NCBI GenBank assembly: GCA_021786575.1 | Contig: JAJYMY010000002.1 | Span: forward strand, 248,001 to 312,000 | Direction: 5' to 3' | DNA: 64,000 bases | Origin: an archaeon | GTDB taxonomy: Archaea > Thermoproteota > Nitrososphaeria > Nitrososphaerales > Gagatemarchaeaceae | Shown here: in pieces, positions 1 through 8,171 of the stretch | How positions within the stretch are numbered: position 1 is the stretch's first letter | How the letters are laid out: every line of letters starts with the position of its first letter | Translations under genes and position numbers: made by a program | Notes under the pieces: model-generated | Told to the model about the DNA's origin: nothing | Seen by the model: the letters and a program-made list of their open reading frames with translations, nothing else | The model's database searches: none

Positions 1-1143
1 AAGGGGACGTTCAACAGCACCACATTGGCGATGCTGATAGCCATAGTGGGGATAACCGCGGAGCTACCGTACATCGCCCTCCAGATAGTGGGGATGCAGG
101 CTGTCTTGTCCACCATGCTGGCGGGGGTGTCTGACGTAGCAACTGTGTCCGAAGTCTCCCTCATAATCGCCTTCATAGTCCTGGCGGCGTTCACTTACAC
201 AAGCGGGCTGAGGGGAGCAACACTGACGGCAGTGATGAAGGACATAATCATCTTTGGTGGCATAATAGCCGTGATAATTGTGGTCGCCGTGGCAGGAGGT
301 TTCTCGTCAGGCTTCACTGCCAAGCCGGTATACTCGACCCTGGCTCCTACACTCGAGAACGCATACTGGAGCATATTCATCGTGAGCGCCCTGGGGCTCT
401 ACCTGTACCCGCACGCCATCAACGGGGTCCTCAGCGGGCAGGACGCAGAGAAAGTGAGGAAGAGCACGGCACTGCTACCAATCTATGGCATCGGACTGGG
501 ACTGCTGGCGATGTACGGCGTGCTAATCTACGGCAACTCACCGGCCCTGGACTTCGTGAAGTCTCACGGTGGGAGCGGTCTGCTTGTAGTCCCCTCTTTG
601 ATTCAGAGTGTGCTACCGGCGTGGGCGGCTGGCATCGCGTTCCTGGGGATATTCATCGGGGGGCTGGTCCCTGCCGCTATAATGGCCATATCGCAGGCGA
701 ACCTGCTCACTAGGAACATCGTTAAGGAGTTCAGGCCGAACTTGTCAGCAGAGGCTGAGACGCAGATAGCAAAATGGGCCTCTGTCGCCTTCAAGTTCAT
801 CGCATTGGCGTTCGTCTTCGTCGTCAACTCCACCTACGCGGTGCAACTCCAGCTGTTCGGGACCATCCTGATCGTGCAGACACTTCCAGCGATGTTCGGG
901 GGGCTGATTACCAGCAGGCTGAACAAGAACGGCCTAATCGTGGGTCTTGTAGCTGGTGAAGCGGCTGGCATCTACCTGATGGCCGATGCCAACAAATTCG
1001 GTACCTGGTCGACTTCGTTCTTCAGCACACCGCCGTTCGGTGCCTTCTACGTAGGCGCCACCGCGCTGGCGTTGAACATGGTCATCGTGCTATTGTGGAC
1101 CATGGTATCTAGGCCAAAAGCCAGGGTAACCCAGAGCGCATAG
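1..1143 (+). CDS. Sodium:solute symporter family permease, 3' part (N-terminus outside window)
   Basis: The frame is open from base 1, so the gene begins before the window and only about the last 380 residues are seen. The protein is a string of hydrophobic helices with TAELPYIALQIVGMQAVL, a pattern typical of the SSS (solute:sodium symporter) family, followed by ALGLYLYPHAINGVLSGQD, which matches the conserved loop seen in MctP/PanF-like members. It should import a small organic acid or similar solute with Na+. The substrate cannot be read from the sequence. The family is clear; the subfamily is a guess. Confidence 0.85.
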   Translation, partial: KGTFNSTTLAMLIAIVGITAELPYIALQIVGMQAVLSTMLAGVSDVATVSEVSLIIAFIVLAAFTYTSGLRGATLTAVMKDIIIFGGIIAVIIVVAVAGGFSSGFTAKPVYSTLAPTLENAYWSIFIVSALGLYLYPHAINGVLSGQDAEKVRKSTALLPIYGIGLGLLAMYGVLIYGNSPALDFVKSHGGSGLLVVPSLIQSVLPAWAAGIAFLGIFIGGLVPAAIMAISQANLLTRNIVKEFRPNLSAEAETQIAKWASVAFKFIALAFVFVVNSTYAVQLQLFGTILIVQTLPAMFGGLITSRLNKNGLIVGLVAGEAAGIYLMADANKFGTWSTSFFSTPPFGAFYVGATALALNMVIVLLWTMVSRPKARVTQSA

Positions 1144-1171
1144 CCTAAATCCTGGCCTCCATGCGTCACCT

Positions 1172-2191
1172 ATGATGAAAGCCGCCCGCTATCACTCGCC
1201 AGGCGGTCCCGATGTCCTCACCTACGAGAGCGTTGAAACCCCTAAGCTCGACCGGGGGGAAGTCCTGCTGAAGGTCGCGGGATGCTCGGTGAACCGGCTC
1301 GACGTCTGGGCGAGGAGCGGCAGATATCAGACGCGACTCCCACACGCGCCTGGAACAGACATCGCTGGCGAGGTGGTTTCCTGCGGTCCGGGGACGAAGG
1401 TGGCGCCTGGACTGAAAGCCGTCGTCTACCCGGTGATTTCCGACGGCACGTGCGCTTATTGTAGGAGGGGGGACCGGAACCTCTGCGTAGCGAGGGGGTT
1501 CGTAGGAATAGCCACCGAGGGAGGCTACGCTGAGCAAGTGGTGGTCCCGGAGGCGAACCTGATCCCAGCCGACGGAATCGACCCCGAAGCCGCTGCCGCC
1601 ATCCCAGTAGACTTTGGGACCGCGTGGAGGGGGCTTAGTTCGTTGGCGAGGGCCGGCAAGGATGACACAGTTCTGGTCTGGGGCGCCGCAGGTGGACTTG
1701 GCCACGCGGCCGTCCAAATCGCGAAGTTAGTCGGAGCCAAGGTCATAGCCGTGGTCGGGAACGACGAAAAGGCGGACTTCGTGAGGTCTTTGGGCGCCGA
1801 CCTAGTCATAAACCACAGGTCCCAGAACGTCGTCGAGGAGACGCGCTCCTTCACCGACGGGATAGGCGCGTCCGTTGTCTTCGACCACGTCGGCGGCGAC
1901 ACTTGGGGTGTGAGCTTAGCCTCCCTGGCCAGGGGCGGGAGGATGCTCACTTTGGGGCTCACCTCCGGGGCGAAGTTCGAAGTGGAAGTGCGCCACATCT
2001 ACACAGACGAGCTCAAGATAATGGGGGTCTACGGCCAGTTCGTGGCCGACATTAAAGAGGTCCTGCGTCTCACTAGGGAAGGGAAGCTAATGCCGAAAAT
2101 ACACGAAGTGATTCCCCTGGAGTCCGCCAGGAGGGCGCACGAGCTCATCGAGTCTCGCGAGGTCCGGGGGAAGATTGTCTTGGTACCGTGA
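1172..2191 (+). CDS. MDR family alcohol dehydrogenase / quinone oxidoreductase
   Basis: Medium-chain dehydrogenase of usual length (339 aa). It has an N-terminal GroES-like domain and a Rossmann domain with the NAD(P)-binding VWGAAGGLGHAAVQIAK at roughly residues 168-184. A lobe GTCAYCRRGDRNLC holds three of the four cysteines expected for the structural zinc site. The catalytic zinc ligands are not obvious: the usual Cys-His region reads GCSVNRLDVWARSG and the GHE motif reads GTDIAG, so it may act as a zinc-free quinone or enoyl reductase. A CTAAAT box lies about 27 nt before the ATG, fitting a leaderless transcript. The substrate is unknown. Confidence 0.85.
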   Translation: MMKAARYHSPGGPDVLTYESVETPKLDRGEVLLKVAGCSVNRLDVWARSGRYQTRLPHAPGTDIAGEVVSCGPGTKVAPGLKAVVYPVISDGTCAYCRRGDRNLCVARGFVGIATEGGYAEQVVVPEANLIPADGIDPEAAAAIPVDFGTAWRGLSSLARAGKDDTVLVWGAAGGLGHAAVQIAKLVGAKVIAVVGNDEKADFVRSLGADLVINHRSQNVVEETRSFTDGIGASVVFDHVGGDTWGVSLASLARGGRMLTLGLTSGAKFEVEVRHIYTDELKIMGVYGQFVADIKEVLRLTREGKLMPKIHEVIPLESARRAHELIESREVRGKIVLVP

Positions 2192-2218
2192 TGCAAATCA
2201 TCTGCCCCTTCCGTTCGG

Positions 2219-2224
2219 TTTATA
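2219..2224 (+). promoter_or_regulatory. TATA box for the HEAT-repeat gene
   Basis: TTTATA lies 27-32 nt before the ATG at 2251. This is the spacing seen before many first genes of the window and favours a leaderless start at 2251 over the in-frame ATG at 2188. Confidence 0.5.
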
Positions 2225-2250
2225 GCTCCAAACCCGAAGCCTGGCCTGTC

Positions 2251-2763
2251 ATGTATACGAGCATGGTCATAGACGACGAAAGCCACGCGATGGACGTGAT
2301 GAAGGGGATGGAAGAGGCGTGGGAGCGCAAGGATGAATCATATTTCATCGAGGTCCTCAGAAGCGAGCCTAGCCTGGTCCTGCGAGTCCACGCGGTCTGC
2401 ATACTCGCCGAGATTGGAGGGGAGAAGGCTGTCCCTGCTCTGGCGGACGTCCTCCTACACGACCCCGACCCGCTTGTAAGGCACGAAGCGGCATTCTCTT
2501 TGGGCCAGATCGGATTCTCGGAGGGGAACGGGGCGCTGGCCGAGGCGGTCATCAACGACAGGGATCCCATAGTGAGGCACGAATCAGCCGCGGCCCTTGG
2601 TTCAGTCGGGAGCCCTGACTCCGAGGCCGTCCTCATGAAGGCCGAGTCCGACCCTGACGAAATGGTGCGGAATTCTGCGAAGGCTTCGCTCTTCAACATC
2701 AGGTTCCTGAAACAGTATTCCTCAGCCGGCCAGACAGCCAGAGACAGGGCGCCACGCCCATGA
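2251..2763 (+). CDS. Small HEAT-repeat protein resembling one half of deoxyhypusine hydroxylase
   Basis: About 170 aa of HEAT (PBS-lyase type) repeats. Two consecutive repeats carry His-Glu pairs in VRHEAAFSLGQIG and VRHESAAALGSVG, followed by DEMVRNSAKASL. Eukaryotic deoxyhypusine hydroxylase (DOHH) binds its di-iron centre with HE pairs in the same contexts (HELAYCLGQM and MVRHEAGEALGAIG in the human protein, from memory). DOHH has two such halves; this protein has one and would need to dimerise. A generic HEAT adaptor is the alternative. Deoxyhypusine synthase is encoded at 36.3 kb in this window. The start at 2251 is chosen because of the TATA box at 2219; an ATG at 2188 overlapping the previous stop is also in frame. 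Confidence 0.6.
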   Translation: MYTSMVIDDESHAMDVMKGMEEAWERKDESYFIEVLRSEPSLVLRVHAVCILAEIGGEKAVPALADVLLHDPDPLVRHEAAFSLGQIGFSEGNGALAEAVINDRDPIVRHESAAALGSVGSPDSEAVLMKAESDPDEMVRNSAKASLFNIRFLKQYSSAGQTARDRAPRP

Positions 2764-2804
2764 CTTCTAACCCTTAAGTCGTGGATAGCGCGCCATCGAG
2801 TCCC

Positions 2805-3554
2805 ATGATGCTCAAGGGGAAAAGGGCTCTCGTCACCGGTTCTTCGCAGGGGATAGGCGCCGAGATAGCCCGGCTCTTCGCCAGAGAAGGCGCGACAGTA
2901 GCGGTCAACCACCGAGGGGGTCGGTCCCATAGGGATGCGGTCCTCGATTCCATAGAACATGCAGGGGGGAATGCTCTTGTTGTCCACGCCGACGTGTCCG
3001 ACAAGCGCAGCGTCGACGCCATGTTCTCCAAACTCAGGAGGGAGTTCGGTGGGCTGGACATCTTGGTCAACGCCGCAGGCCTGGCTGACCGGAGGCTCTG
3101 GAACATAGGGTTGGATGAGACCACCCTGGACATGTGGGAACGTGTCTTTGCAGTGGATACCTTCGGCACCTTCCTCTGTGTGCAAGGAGCGGCTCGGCTG
3201 ATGAAGCGCGGAGGTTCCGTAGTCAACATCGCTTCTATCCCTGCGCTCGTGGGAGACACCGAGGGGCTAGTCTACGCCTCCGCCAAGGGGGCGGTCGTCT
3301 CCATGACCAGGATGCTGGCTAAGATGCTCGCCCCGAAGATACGAGTCAACTGTATGGCCTTCGGTTCAATAGAGACGACGTGGGTGGACTGGCTCGACAA
3401 AGCGCAGAAGCGCTCCTACCTCAGTGCGATCCCTATGGGCAGGTTCGGGAAGCCGTCCGAGGCGGCCAGCCTTGCCCTTTTCTTGGCTAGCGGCCAATCC
3501 AGTTTCATCACCGGCCAGGTCGTGGCCCTAGACGGGGGCGAGTCAGCCCGCTAG
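2805..3554 (+). CDS. Short-chain dehydrogenase/reductase (SDR)
   Basis: Classical SDR of about 250 aa. It has the glycine-rich NAD(P) site VTGSSQGIGAEIARLFA at the N-terminus, the NAA(G) motif in LVNAAGLAD, and the catalytic Tyr-Lys pair in VYASAKGAVVSMTRM. The C-terminus ends FITGQVVALDGGESAR, typical of FabG-like oxidoreductases. A longer GTG start at 2781 is possible, but the ATG pair at 2805/2808 directly precedes the conserved LKGKRALVTG and a CTTAAG box sits about 30 nt before it. The substrate cannot be assigned. Its stop overlaps the 3' end of the convergent gene by 4 nt. Confidence 0.85.
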   Translation: MMLKGKRALVTGSSQGIGAEIARLFAREGATVAVNHRGGRSHRDAVLDSIEHAGGNALVVHADVSDKRSVDAMFSKLRREFGGLDILVNAAGLADRRLWNIGLDETTLDMWERVFAVDTFGTFLCVQGAARLMKRGGSVVNIASIPALVGDTEGLVYASAKGAVVSMTRMLAKMLAPKIRVNCMAFGSIETTWVDWLDKAQKRSYLSAIPMGRFGKPSEAASLALFLASGQSSFITGQVVALDGGESAR

Positions 3555-3763
3555 TTTCCGGCTGCCCTGTAGAGCCCGCCCGCCTTCTCCAGCTTTTCAA
3601 GCGCAAGGTCGACGCTGTCTGACTCTCCGACCACTCCATTCGAGATCGCTCTCTCCCAAAGGGAGATGAACGCAGCCAGGCCTTCCTTCGCCTCATCACC
3701 CTTCCCCTCCTTGGTCCTGTCCAGCCGAGTCAGATATTCCCTGACGCTGACGCTTTCGCTCAA
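3551..3763 (-). CDS. Small hypothetical protein, last gene of the DUF371 set
   Basis: A 70-residue charged, mostly helical protein with no motif I recognise. It starts with TTG and overlaps the stop of the upstream GHMP-family gene by 4 nt (TTGA), which suggests translational coupling and argues that it is real. Pattern such as SVDLALEKLEKAGGLYRAA looks like a helical bundle. No function can be assigned. Confidence 0.5.
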   Translation of the reverse strand: MSESVSVREYLTRLDRTKEGKGDEAKEGLAAFISLWERAISNGVVGESDSVDLALEKLEKAGGLYRAAGN

Positions 3764-4710
3764 AGAATTCTAGCTTCCCCTCCGACGCCAGAGAGGTAGG
3801 CCCTGTACCCTAGCTTTTTCATCGCACTTAGGACAATACCTTGGTCCCTTTCAGAGGTATTGATGAAGACCGACGGTCCCGTCTGCATGGAGTAGTACGC
3901 CCTGACCCCACCTCCCCTCAGCTCTCTCACCTTCCTGATGATCCTGATGGAATCCTCCGTCATTATTATGAGTCCACTGTCTCCGGTCATGGTCAGGCTG
4001 TGCAGTTCAAGCGTGTCCCGCTCCGCCAGCCGCCCAACGGCGTCGAGGTCGTTCGCGAGGATTGCTTGCTCCATCTCATCGCACCTCTTCTGGGCTGACT
4101 CGACCCTAGCTTGGAAGAAGGGAGACGTGAGAACTTCCCTGTGAGCGTCCTCGGTCCGCACCCTCGACGGGAGAGGAACGATCACCATCCGCAGGTCCAT
4201 TACCTTGGCGTCCGCGAACCTCTTTGCGTAGGTGTCTTCATCCTCCTTCCCCGCGTAGAGCCTCGAGAAACCCCCCACCAAAGACCTGGAGGCTGAGGCC
4301 GCGAAGAGGCGGGCGGTCCTGGAGAGCTTGGTGAGGTCGGGCACGCCTCCGACGAGGAGACTGTGGCTAAGAAGCGTCAACGCTGCGCCTGCCGATGAAG
4401 AGTATCCTATCCCTTTAGCCTTCCCAGACGGGACGTTCCTGCTATCTATCCTGAAGTCGGTGACCTTCCTAGAATGGTCTAACTTGGAGACCACGCCCTG
4501 GAGCCGCGAGTTGGCTGAATCGTTCTGCTTCCCCTCGATGAACACGCCTCCTCTTTCCGAATCTGTGATTGATGCTTCCGTCTTCATGCACGTCGTGTTG
4601 ACAGAGATGCTGTCGTGGTAGGGGAGCCTCAACCCCCAGTCCTTCAAGCCGTGGTATTTCACCAAGGCCTGCATGGTGTACGCCTCCGCCCTAAACCCGG
4701 GCGTCGTCAC
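3760..4710 (-). CDS. GHMP-superfamily protein, diphosphomevalonate/phosphomevalonate decarboxylase-like
   Basis: The N-terminal ALVKYHGLKDWGLRLPYHDS matches the xxIKYWGKxD...LPxNxS start of mevalonate (di)phosphate decarboxylases, including the conserved Lys. The GHMP P-loop equivalent is GIGYSSSAGAALTLL, and SASRSLVGGFSRLYAG matches the family SGSACRSLFGGF region. However, near the C-terminus YYSMQTGPSVFI aligns with the usual YTFDAGPN, so the catalytic Asp position is Gln. Loss of that Asp is also a feature of mevalonate 3-kinases in Thermoplasma (from memory). With mevalonate kinase and isopentenyl phosphate kinase at 47-48.7 kb it probably supplies a step of the archaeal mevalonate pathway. 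Whether it decarboxylates or only phosphorylates is open. Confidence 0.65.
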   Translation of the reverse strand: MTTPGFRAEAYTMQALVKYHGLKDWGLRLPYHDSISVNTTCMKTEASITDSERGGVFIEGKQNDSANSRLQGVVSKLDHSRKVTDFRIDSRNVPSGKAKGIGYSSSAGAALTLLSHSLLVGGVPDLTKLSRTARLFAASASRSLVGGFSRLYAGKEDEDTYAKRFADAKVMDLRMVIVPLPSRVRTEDAHREVLTSPFFQARVESAQKRCDEMEQAILANDLDAVGRLAERDTLELHSLTMTGDSGLIIMTEDSIRIIRKVRELRGGGVRAYYSMQTGPSVFINTSERDQGIVLSAMKKLGYRAYLSGVGGEARIL

Positions 4711-5168
4711 TCCACCTCTATCTCGAGTCTCCCAGTGACCGATGGGCTCCTCAGCAGCCTGACCATCTGACGTGGGATGTCCCTCGCGGCCGCGCTCGCC
4801 CCAAGGGCCAGCGTCCTGTCACTGGCGAAGTCGCTCCTCCTGACAACTATGTCGTGCGGGTGCGACAGCTCAAGCCGGGGGTCCCCCCTTGCCTCGGTCT
4901 GGAACGTGAGCTCTCCGACGCTTATCCTGATTCTCACCTTCGCACCGCTCCTCCGGAGCCCTTCCTTGACCGCCTCGCCGATTCCAGAGCATCCCTTGTC
5001 CGCCCCGACCCCGATGATGCAGTCGCCGTTCTCAGTAAGGTGCTCCTCTGTCGTGACTTCAAACGTGGTCGGGTGGGTCGACTTCACCAGCGGGTGGCCT
5101 CGGAACTTCACTTCCTCTTTGGCGCCCCATATTCCGCGCGCAGGCGCCGCCTCCTCGTTGATGGTCAT
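4707..5168 (-). CDS. DUF371 family protein
   Basis: A 153-residue protein of the archaeal DUF371 family, recognised from FRGHPLVKSTHPTTFEVT and TENGDCIIGVGADKGC, which match the family's GHPNVxATHxTTxExT and GDCIIGVGADK signatures. No biochemical role is established that I know of. The frame stays open far upstream, but the ATG at 5168 (MTINEEAAP) directly precedes the conserved part and sits about 30 nt from the shared TATA box at 5197. It heads a three-gene minus-strand set, overlapping the next gene by 4 nt. Confidence 0.8.
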   Translation of the reverse strand: MTINEEAAPARGIWGAKEEVKFRGHPLVKSTHPTTFEVTTEEHLTENGDCIIGVGADKGCSGIGEAVKEGLRRSGAKVRIRISVGELTFQTEARGDPRLELSHPHDIVVRRSDFASDRTLALGASAAARDIPRQMVRLLRSPSVTGRLEIEVE

Positions 5169-5196
5169 TCCTGCTCCCCCGGTCTGCGACAACGCC

Positions 5197-5203
5197 TTTA
5201 TAG
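5197..5203. promoter_or_regulatory. Shared TATA element for divergent genes
   Basis: The sequence CTTTATAG is nearly self-complementary (CTATAAAG on the other strand). It lies about 30 nt from the start of DUF371 on the minus strand (5168) and about 30 nt from the TTG start on the plus strand (5233). One element could drive both divergent transcripts. Confidence 0.5.
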
Positions 5204-5232
5204 TTTCGAGGAGCCGCCGGCCGACAACACAA

Positions 5233-5487
5233 TTGACCACGGAGTACGAGCAGCTCCTCGCCAACATGCTGGAGGAGAAGAAGGGGAAGCTCGCGGAGCT
5301 GACGGGGAAGAAGGGGACCGAGAAAGAGTCCGCATCTCTTATGACTGACATCAAGTTTCTGGAAGTGGAACTCCAGCGGTACCAGCAAGGGATGGCCCTG
5401 TTCAGGTCGAAGAACCTCCCCCGGGTGGGGAGGTGGGGAACGCCTGAGGCGGAAGAGCGCAGGGAAGAAGACGCGCAGCGAGCTTGA
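5233..5487 (+). CDS. Small coiled-coil protein of unknown function
   Basis: An 84-residue protein beginning TTG (LTTEYEQLLANMLEEK). It is almost entirely predicted helix, with heptad-like spacing through KGKLAELTGKKG and LMTDIKFLEVELQRYQQGM. The start is placed by the TATA box at 5197; an ATG at 5263 would give a shorter protein. The stop overlaps the next gene (ornithine cyclodeaminase-like) as TTGA, suggesting coupled translation. The long open frame upstream of 5233 is the reverse shadow of DUF371. No family recognised. Confidence 0.55.
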   Translation: MTTEYEQLLANMLEEKKGKLAELTGKKGTEKESASLMTDIKFLEVELQRYQQGMALFRSKNLPRVGRWGTPEAEERREEDAQRA

Positions 5488-6422
5488 CGCTCGTCCTATC
5501 AGAGAAAGACGTCGAGGACCTCATCGACATGGACGCAGTGGTGGTCGCTGTCGAGGAAGCCTTCAGGAGGAAGGGGATGGGCGAAGCGGAGAACTACATG
5601 CGGACCAGGACGCGAAGCGCTTCGTCCGTGTTGAACGTAATGCACGCCAACATGTCATACCTTGGCCGCGCTGGGCTGAAGGCATACCTCTCCTCAAAGT
5701 CAGCGACTAAATTCGTGGTGGTCCTCTTCGACGCCGGCTCTACTCCCCTGGCGGTAATGGGGGCTGACATGCTCGGGCGATTCAGGACGGGGGCCGCTTC
5801 CGCAGTGGCTACGAAGTATCTCTACCGCAAGGCTTCCGGGACGGTGGCCCTCTTCGGCTCGGGCAAGCAGGCGCTGACACAGGCCCTCGCCCTGAGGCCA
5901 GTCATGTCCGTGGACGAGGTGCACCTATGGAGCCCCAACGTCGCGCACCGTGAGGCCTTCGCACGGGTGCTGGAAGAGAGAGGGTTCCAGGTGACGGCAT
6001 TCGACTCCCCTGCGGCCGCACTAAAGGGGGCGGAGGTGGTTACGACGATTACCTCGTCTCGCGAACCTTTCCTAGACGGCGAGATGCTGAAAGGCGTCGC
6101 TCACGCCAACGTCTGCGGCAGCAACATCCCCACCCATGCGGAAATATCAGCGGGAGCAGTGGCGTCTTTTCGGACCGTTACCGTGGACGACCTGGCCCAG
6201 GCCAAGTCAGAATACGGCGACCTGATCATCGCCGCACAGGCTGGAAAGTTCTCCTGGGACCCGGTAAAGGAGCTGGGCGAAGTGGTCGCGGGATGGCGAG
6301 TCCCAGAAGGACAGACCTTGTTCAAGTCCGGAGGCGCAGCCATCGAAGACGTCGCGGTGGCCAGCGCACTCTATGATGCTGCGAGAGCCCGCTCCGGGTT
6401 CCCAGATGTAGACCTAGTCTGA
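5484..6422 (+). CDS. Ornithine cyclodeaminase / mu-crystallin family dehydrogenase
   Basis: This 312-residue protein has the family layout. The substrate-binding part includes MGADMLGRFRTGAASAVATK, and the Rossmann domain starts at VALFGSGKQALTQALAL. GVAHANVCGSNIPTHAEI and VDDLAQAKSEYGDL match the conserved C-terminal half of ornithine cyclodeaminases and archaeal alanine dehydrogenases. It is expected to use NAD(H) on an amino or imino acid, and the exact substrate cannot be told from sequence. It starts with TTG overlapping the preceding coiled-coil gene by 4 nt. Confidence 0.8.
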   Translation: MTLVLSEKDVEDLIDMDAVVVAVEEAFRRKGMGEAENYMRTRTRSASSVLNVMHANMSYLGRAGLKAYLSSKSATKFVVVLFDAGSTPLAVMGADMLGRFRTGAASAVATKYLYRKASGTVALFGSGKQALTQALALRPVMSVDEVHLWSPNVAHREAFARVLEERGFQVTAFDSPAAALKGAEVVTTITSSREPFLDGEMLKGVAHANVCGSNIPTHAEISAGAVASFRTVTVDDLAQAKSEYGDLIIAAQAGKFSWDPVKELGEVVAGWRVPEGQTLFKSGGAAIEDVAVASALYDAARARSGFPDVDLV

Positions 6423-6431
6423 TTCCGGCTC

Positions 6432-8072
6432 CTACATCGGAGGCATGCCGCCCATTCCGCCCATACCGCCTCCTGGCGGGGACGGTGGTGCCTTCATCTT
6501 GCTCGCGGCTATCACGTCGTCGATTCTGAGGATCATGGACGCTGCCTCTGTCGCGGCGCGGAGTATCTGTAACTTTACTGCCAACGGCTCCCAGACAGAC
6601 CTCGAGTACATGTCTGCGACCTTCCCGTTGAGCGCGTCTACACCGTACCACTTCCCCTCCTTCCCGTGCTTAGCTCTGAGGTCGACCTGGGTGTCTATGG
6701 GGTCCATACCCGCGTTCTCTGCAAGGGTCAGTGGGATGCTCTCCATGGCGTCGGCGAACTTCAGGGCAGCGAGCTGTTCTCTCCCTGACAGCTTCTGCGC
6801 CCAGCTTCGCAGCTGTATCGAGACCTCCTCCTCAGGGGCTCCTCCCCCTGCCACCACCGCCGGGAGTTCCACGACATCCTTCGTCACCATCAGAGCGTCG
6901 TGAAGGGCCCTCTCAGCCTCGTCGACAACCCTCTGGGTCCCTCCTCTCACCAAGATGCTCACCGCCTTCGGGTTCTTTGCCCCCTCCACGAAGACCCACT
7001 TGTCATCCTCGAGCTTCCTCTCTTCTACCAGCTTCGCATATCCCAAGTCCTTCACGTTGAGGTCGTCAAGGTTGGTGACAATCCTGGCGCCCGTCGCCTT
7101 CGCCAGCTTGGTCATGTCACTCTCCTTTACGCGCCTGACCGTCAGTATCCCATCCTTCGCGAGGAAGTGTTGGGCGAGGTCGTCGATTCCCTTCTGGCAG
7201 ATGAGAACGTTGGCTCCCGCGGAATGGACCTTGTCAACCATCCCCTTTAGGATGCTCGTCTCTTCATCCATGAACTGTTGCATCTGCTGGGGGTCGTTGA
7301 TCCTTATCTCCGCCGAGAATTCTGTCTTCTCAATCTCGAGGGCCGAGTTTACCAGGGCGATTTTCGCCTCATCGATTCTCTTCGGCATCCCTGAATGGAC
7401 GACCTCTTTGTCTAGGATGATCCCCTTGACCATCGCCGTGTCGGTCAGCGCCCCGCCGGGCTTCTTCTCGACCTTCACGTTGTCGATGTCCACCTTGAAC
7501 CCTCCCTCCTTCTTCTCAGCGACCTGCAGCACGGCGTCTACCACTATGCCGGCCAGGTGCGGTGAGTCCTCGCTCACCAGCTTCGTCATCATGCTGGTGT
7601 TCGCGATCTTAAGCAGGTCTGCCTTGCTCTCAGGGTTGACCTTCTCCGCTATGTCCTCGAGAATCTCCTGAGCCTTCTCGGCCGCTCTTCCATAGCCGTC
7701 CACAACGACCACGGGGTGCACGTCCTTGCTGATCAGGTCCTCTGCCTTCTCCAGAAGCGCCCCCGCTACCACGACGGCCGATGTCGTCCCATCGCCTACC
7801 TCGTTGTCTGTCGCCTTGCTTATCTCCACCATCATCTTCGCGGCTGGATGTTGGACGTCGAGCTCCTTCAACATGGTCGCGCCATCATTGGTAATCGTCA
7901 CGTCTCCCATGGAGTCTACTAGCATCTTGTCCATCCCGCGCGGCCCCAACGAAGTCCGAACGACTTCGGCGATGAGCTTCGCGGCGGCGACGTTGTTCCT
8001 CTGAGCCTCCCTCCCTCTGGACTCTCCGGAACCTTCCTTCAGAATTATGACAGGCTGTCCAGACGCTGACAT
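6432..8072 (-). CDS. thsA: Thermosome (group II chaperonin) subunit
   Basis: Full-length 546-residue chaperonin subunit that folds proteins in a double-ring ATP-driven complex. It shows the nucleotide-binding VGDGTTSAVVVAGALL, SLGPRGMDKMLVD near the N-terminus, the apical domain in the middle and GGGAPEEEVSIQLR in the C-terminal equatorial domain. It ends in the Gly-Met-rich tail GGGMGGMGGMPPM. A TATA sequence (TTATAAACC on the minus strand, near 8095) lies about 25 nt from the ATG, with a perfect short palindrome next to it. The gene is divergent from aquaporin and monocistronic as far as visible. Confidence 0.97.
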   Translation of the reverse strand: MSASGQPVIILKEGSGESRGREAQRNNVAAAKLIAEVVRTSLGPRGMDKMLVDSMGDVTITNDGATMLKELDVQHPAAKMMVEISKATDNEVGDGTTSAVVVAGALLEKAEDLISKDVHPVVVVDGYGRAAEKAQEILEDIAEKVNPESKADLLKIANTSMMTKLVSEDSPHLAGIVVDAVLQVAEKKEGGFKVDIDNVKVEKKPGGALTDTAMVKGIILDKEVVHSGMPKRIDEAKIALVNSALEIEKTEFSAEIRINDPQQMQQFMDEETSILKGMVDKVHSAGANVLICQKGIDDLAQHFLAKDGILTVRRVKESDMTKLAKATGARIVTNLDDLNVKDLGYAKLVEERKLEDDKWVFVEGAKNPKAVSILVRGGTQRVVDEAERALHDALMVTKDVVELPAVVAGGGAPEEEVSIQLRSWAQKLSGREQLAALKFADAMESIPLTLAENAGMDPIDTQVDLRAKHGKEGKWYGVDALNGKVADMYSRSVWEPLAVKLQILRAATEAASMILRIDDVIAASKMKAPPSPPGGGMGGMGGMPPM

Positions 8073-8086
8073 AATTTTCGGTATAC

Positions 8087-8097
8087 AACCGACGGTT
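8087..8097. promoter_or_regulatory. Palindrome AACCGACGGTT in the thermosome promoter
   Basis: An 11-base perfect palindrome (central A) between the minus-strand TATA box and the expected transcription start of the thermosome gene. Its position would suit a repressor site. No binding factor can be named. Confidence 0.35.
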
Positions 8098-8171
8098 TAT
8101 AAGAATTGTTCTGGCTCAAGGGCGAGAGGGCCCTGAAGGAGAAGGAATTCTTAAGTGGGACACTTCGGACG

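Noticed and set aside
2220-3185. 321-residue minus-strand open frame
   Set aside because: It is antisense to the HEAT and SDR genes, both with strong motifs; typical shadow in GC-rich DNA.
4777-5232. Long plus-strand open frame upstream of the small coiled-coil gene
   Set aside because: It lies opposite DUF371, which has clear family motifs; the translated part has no protein-like pattern. Only the section from 5233 is kept.
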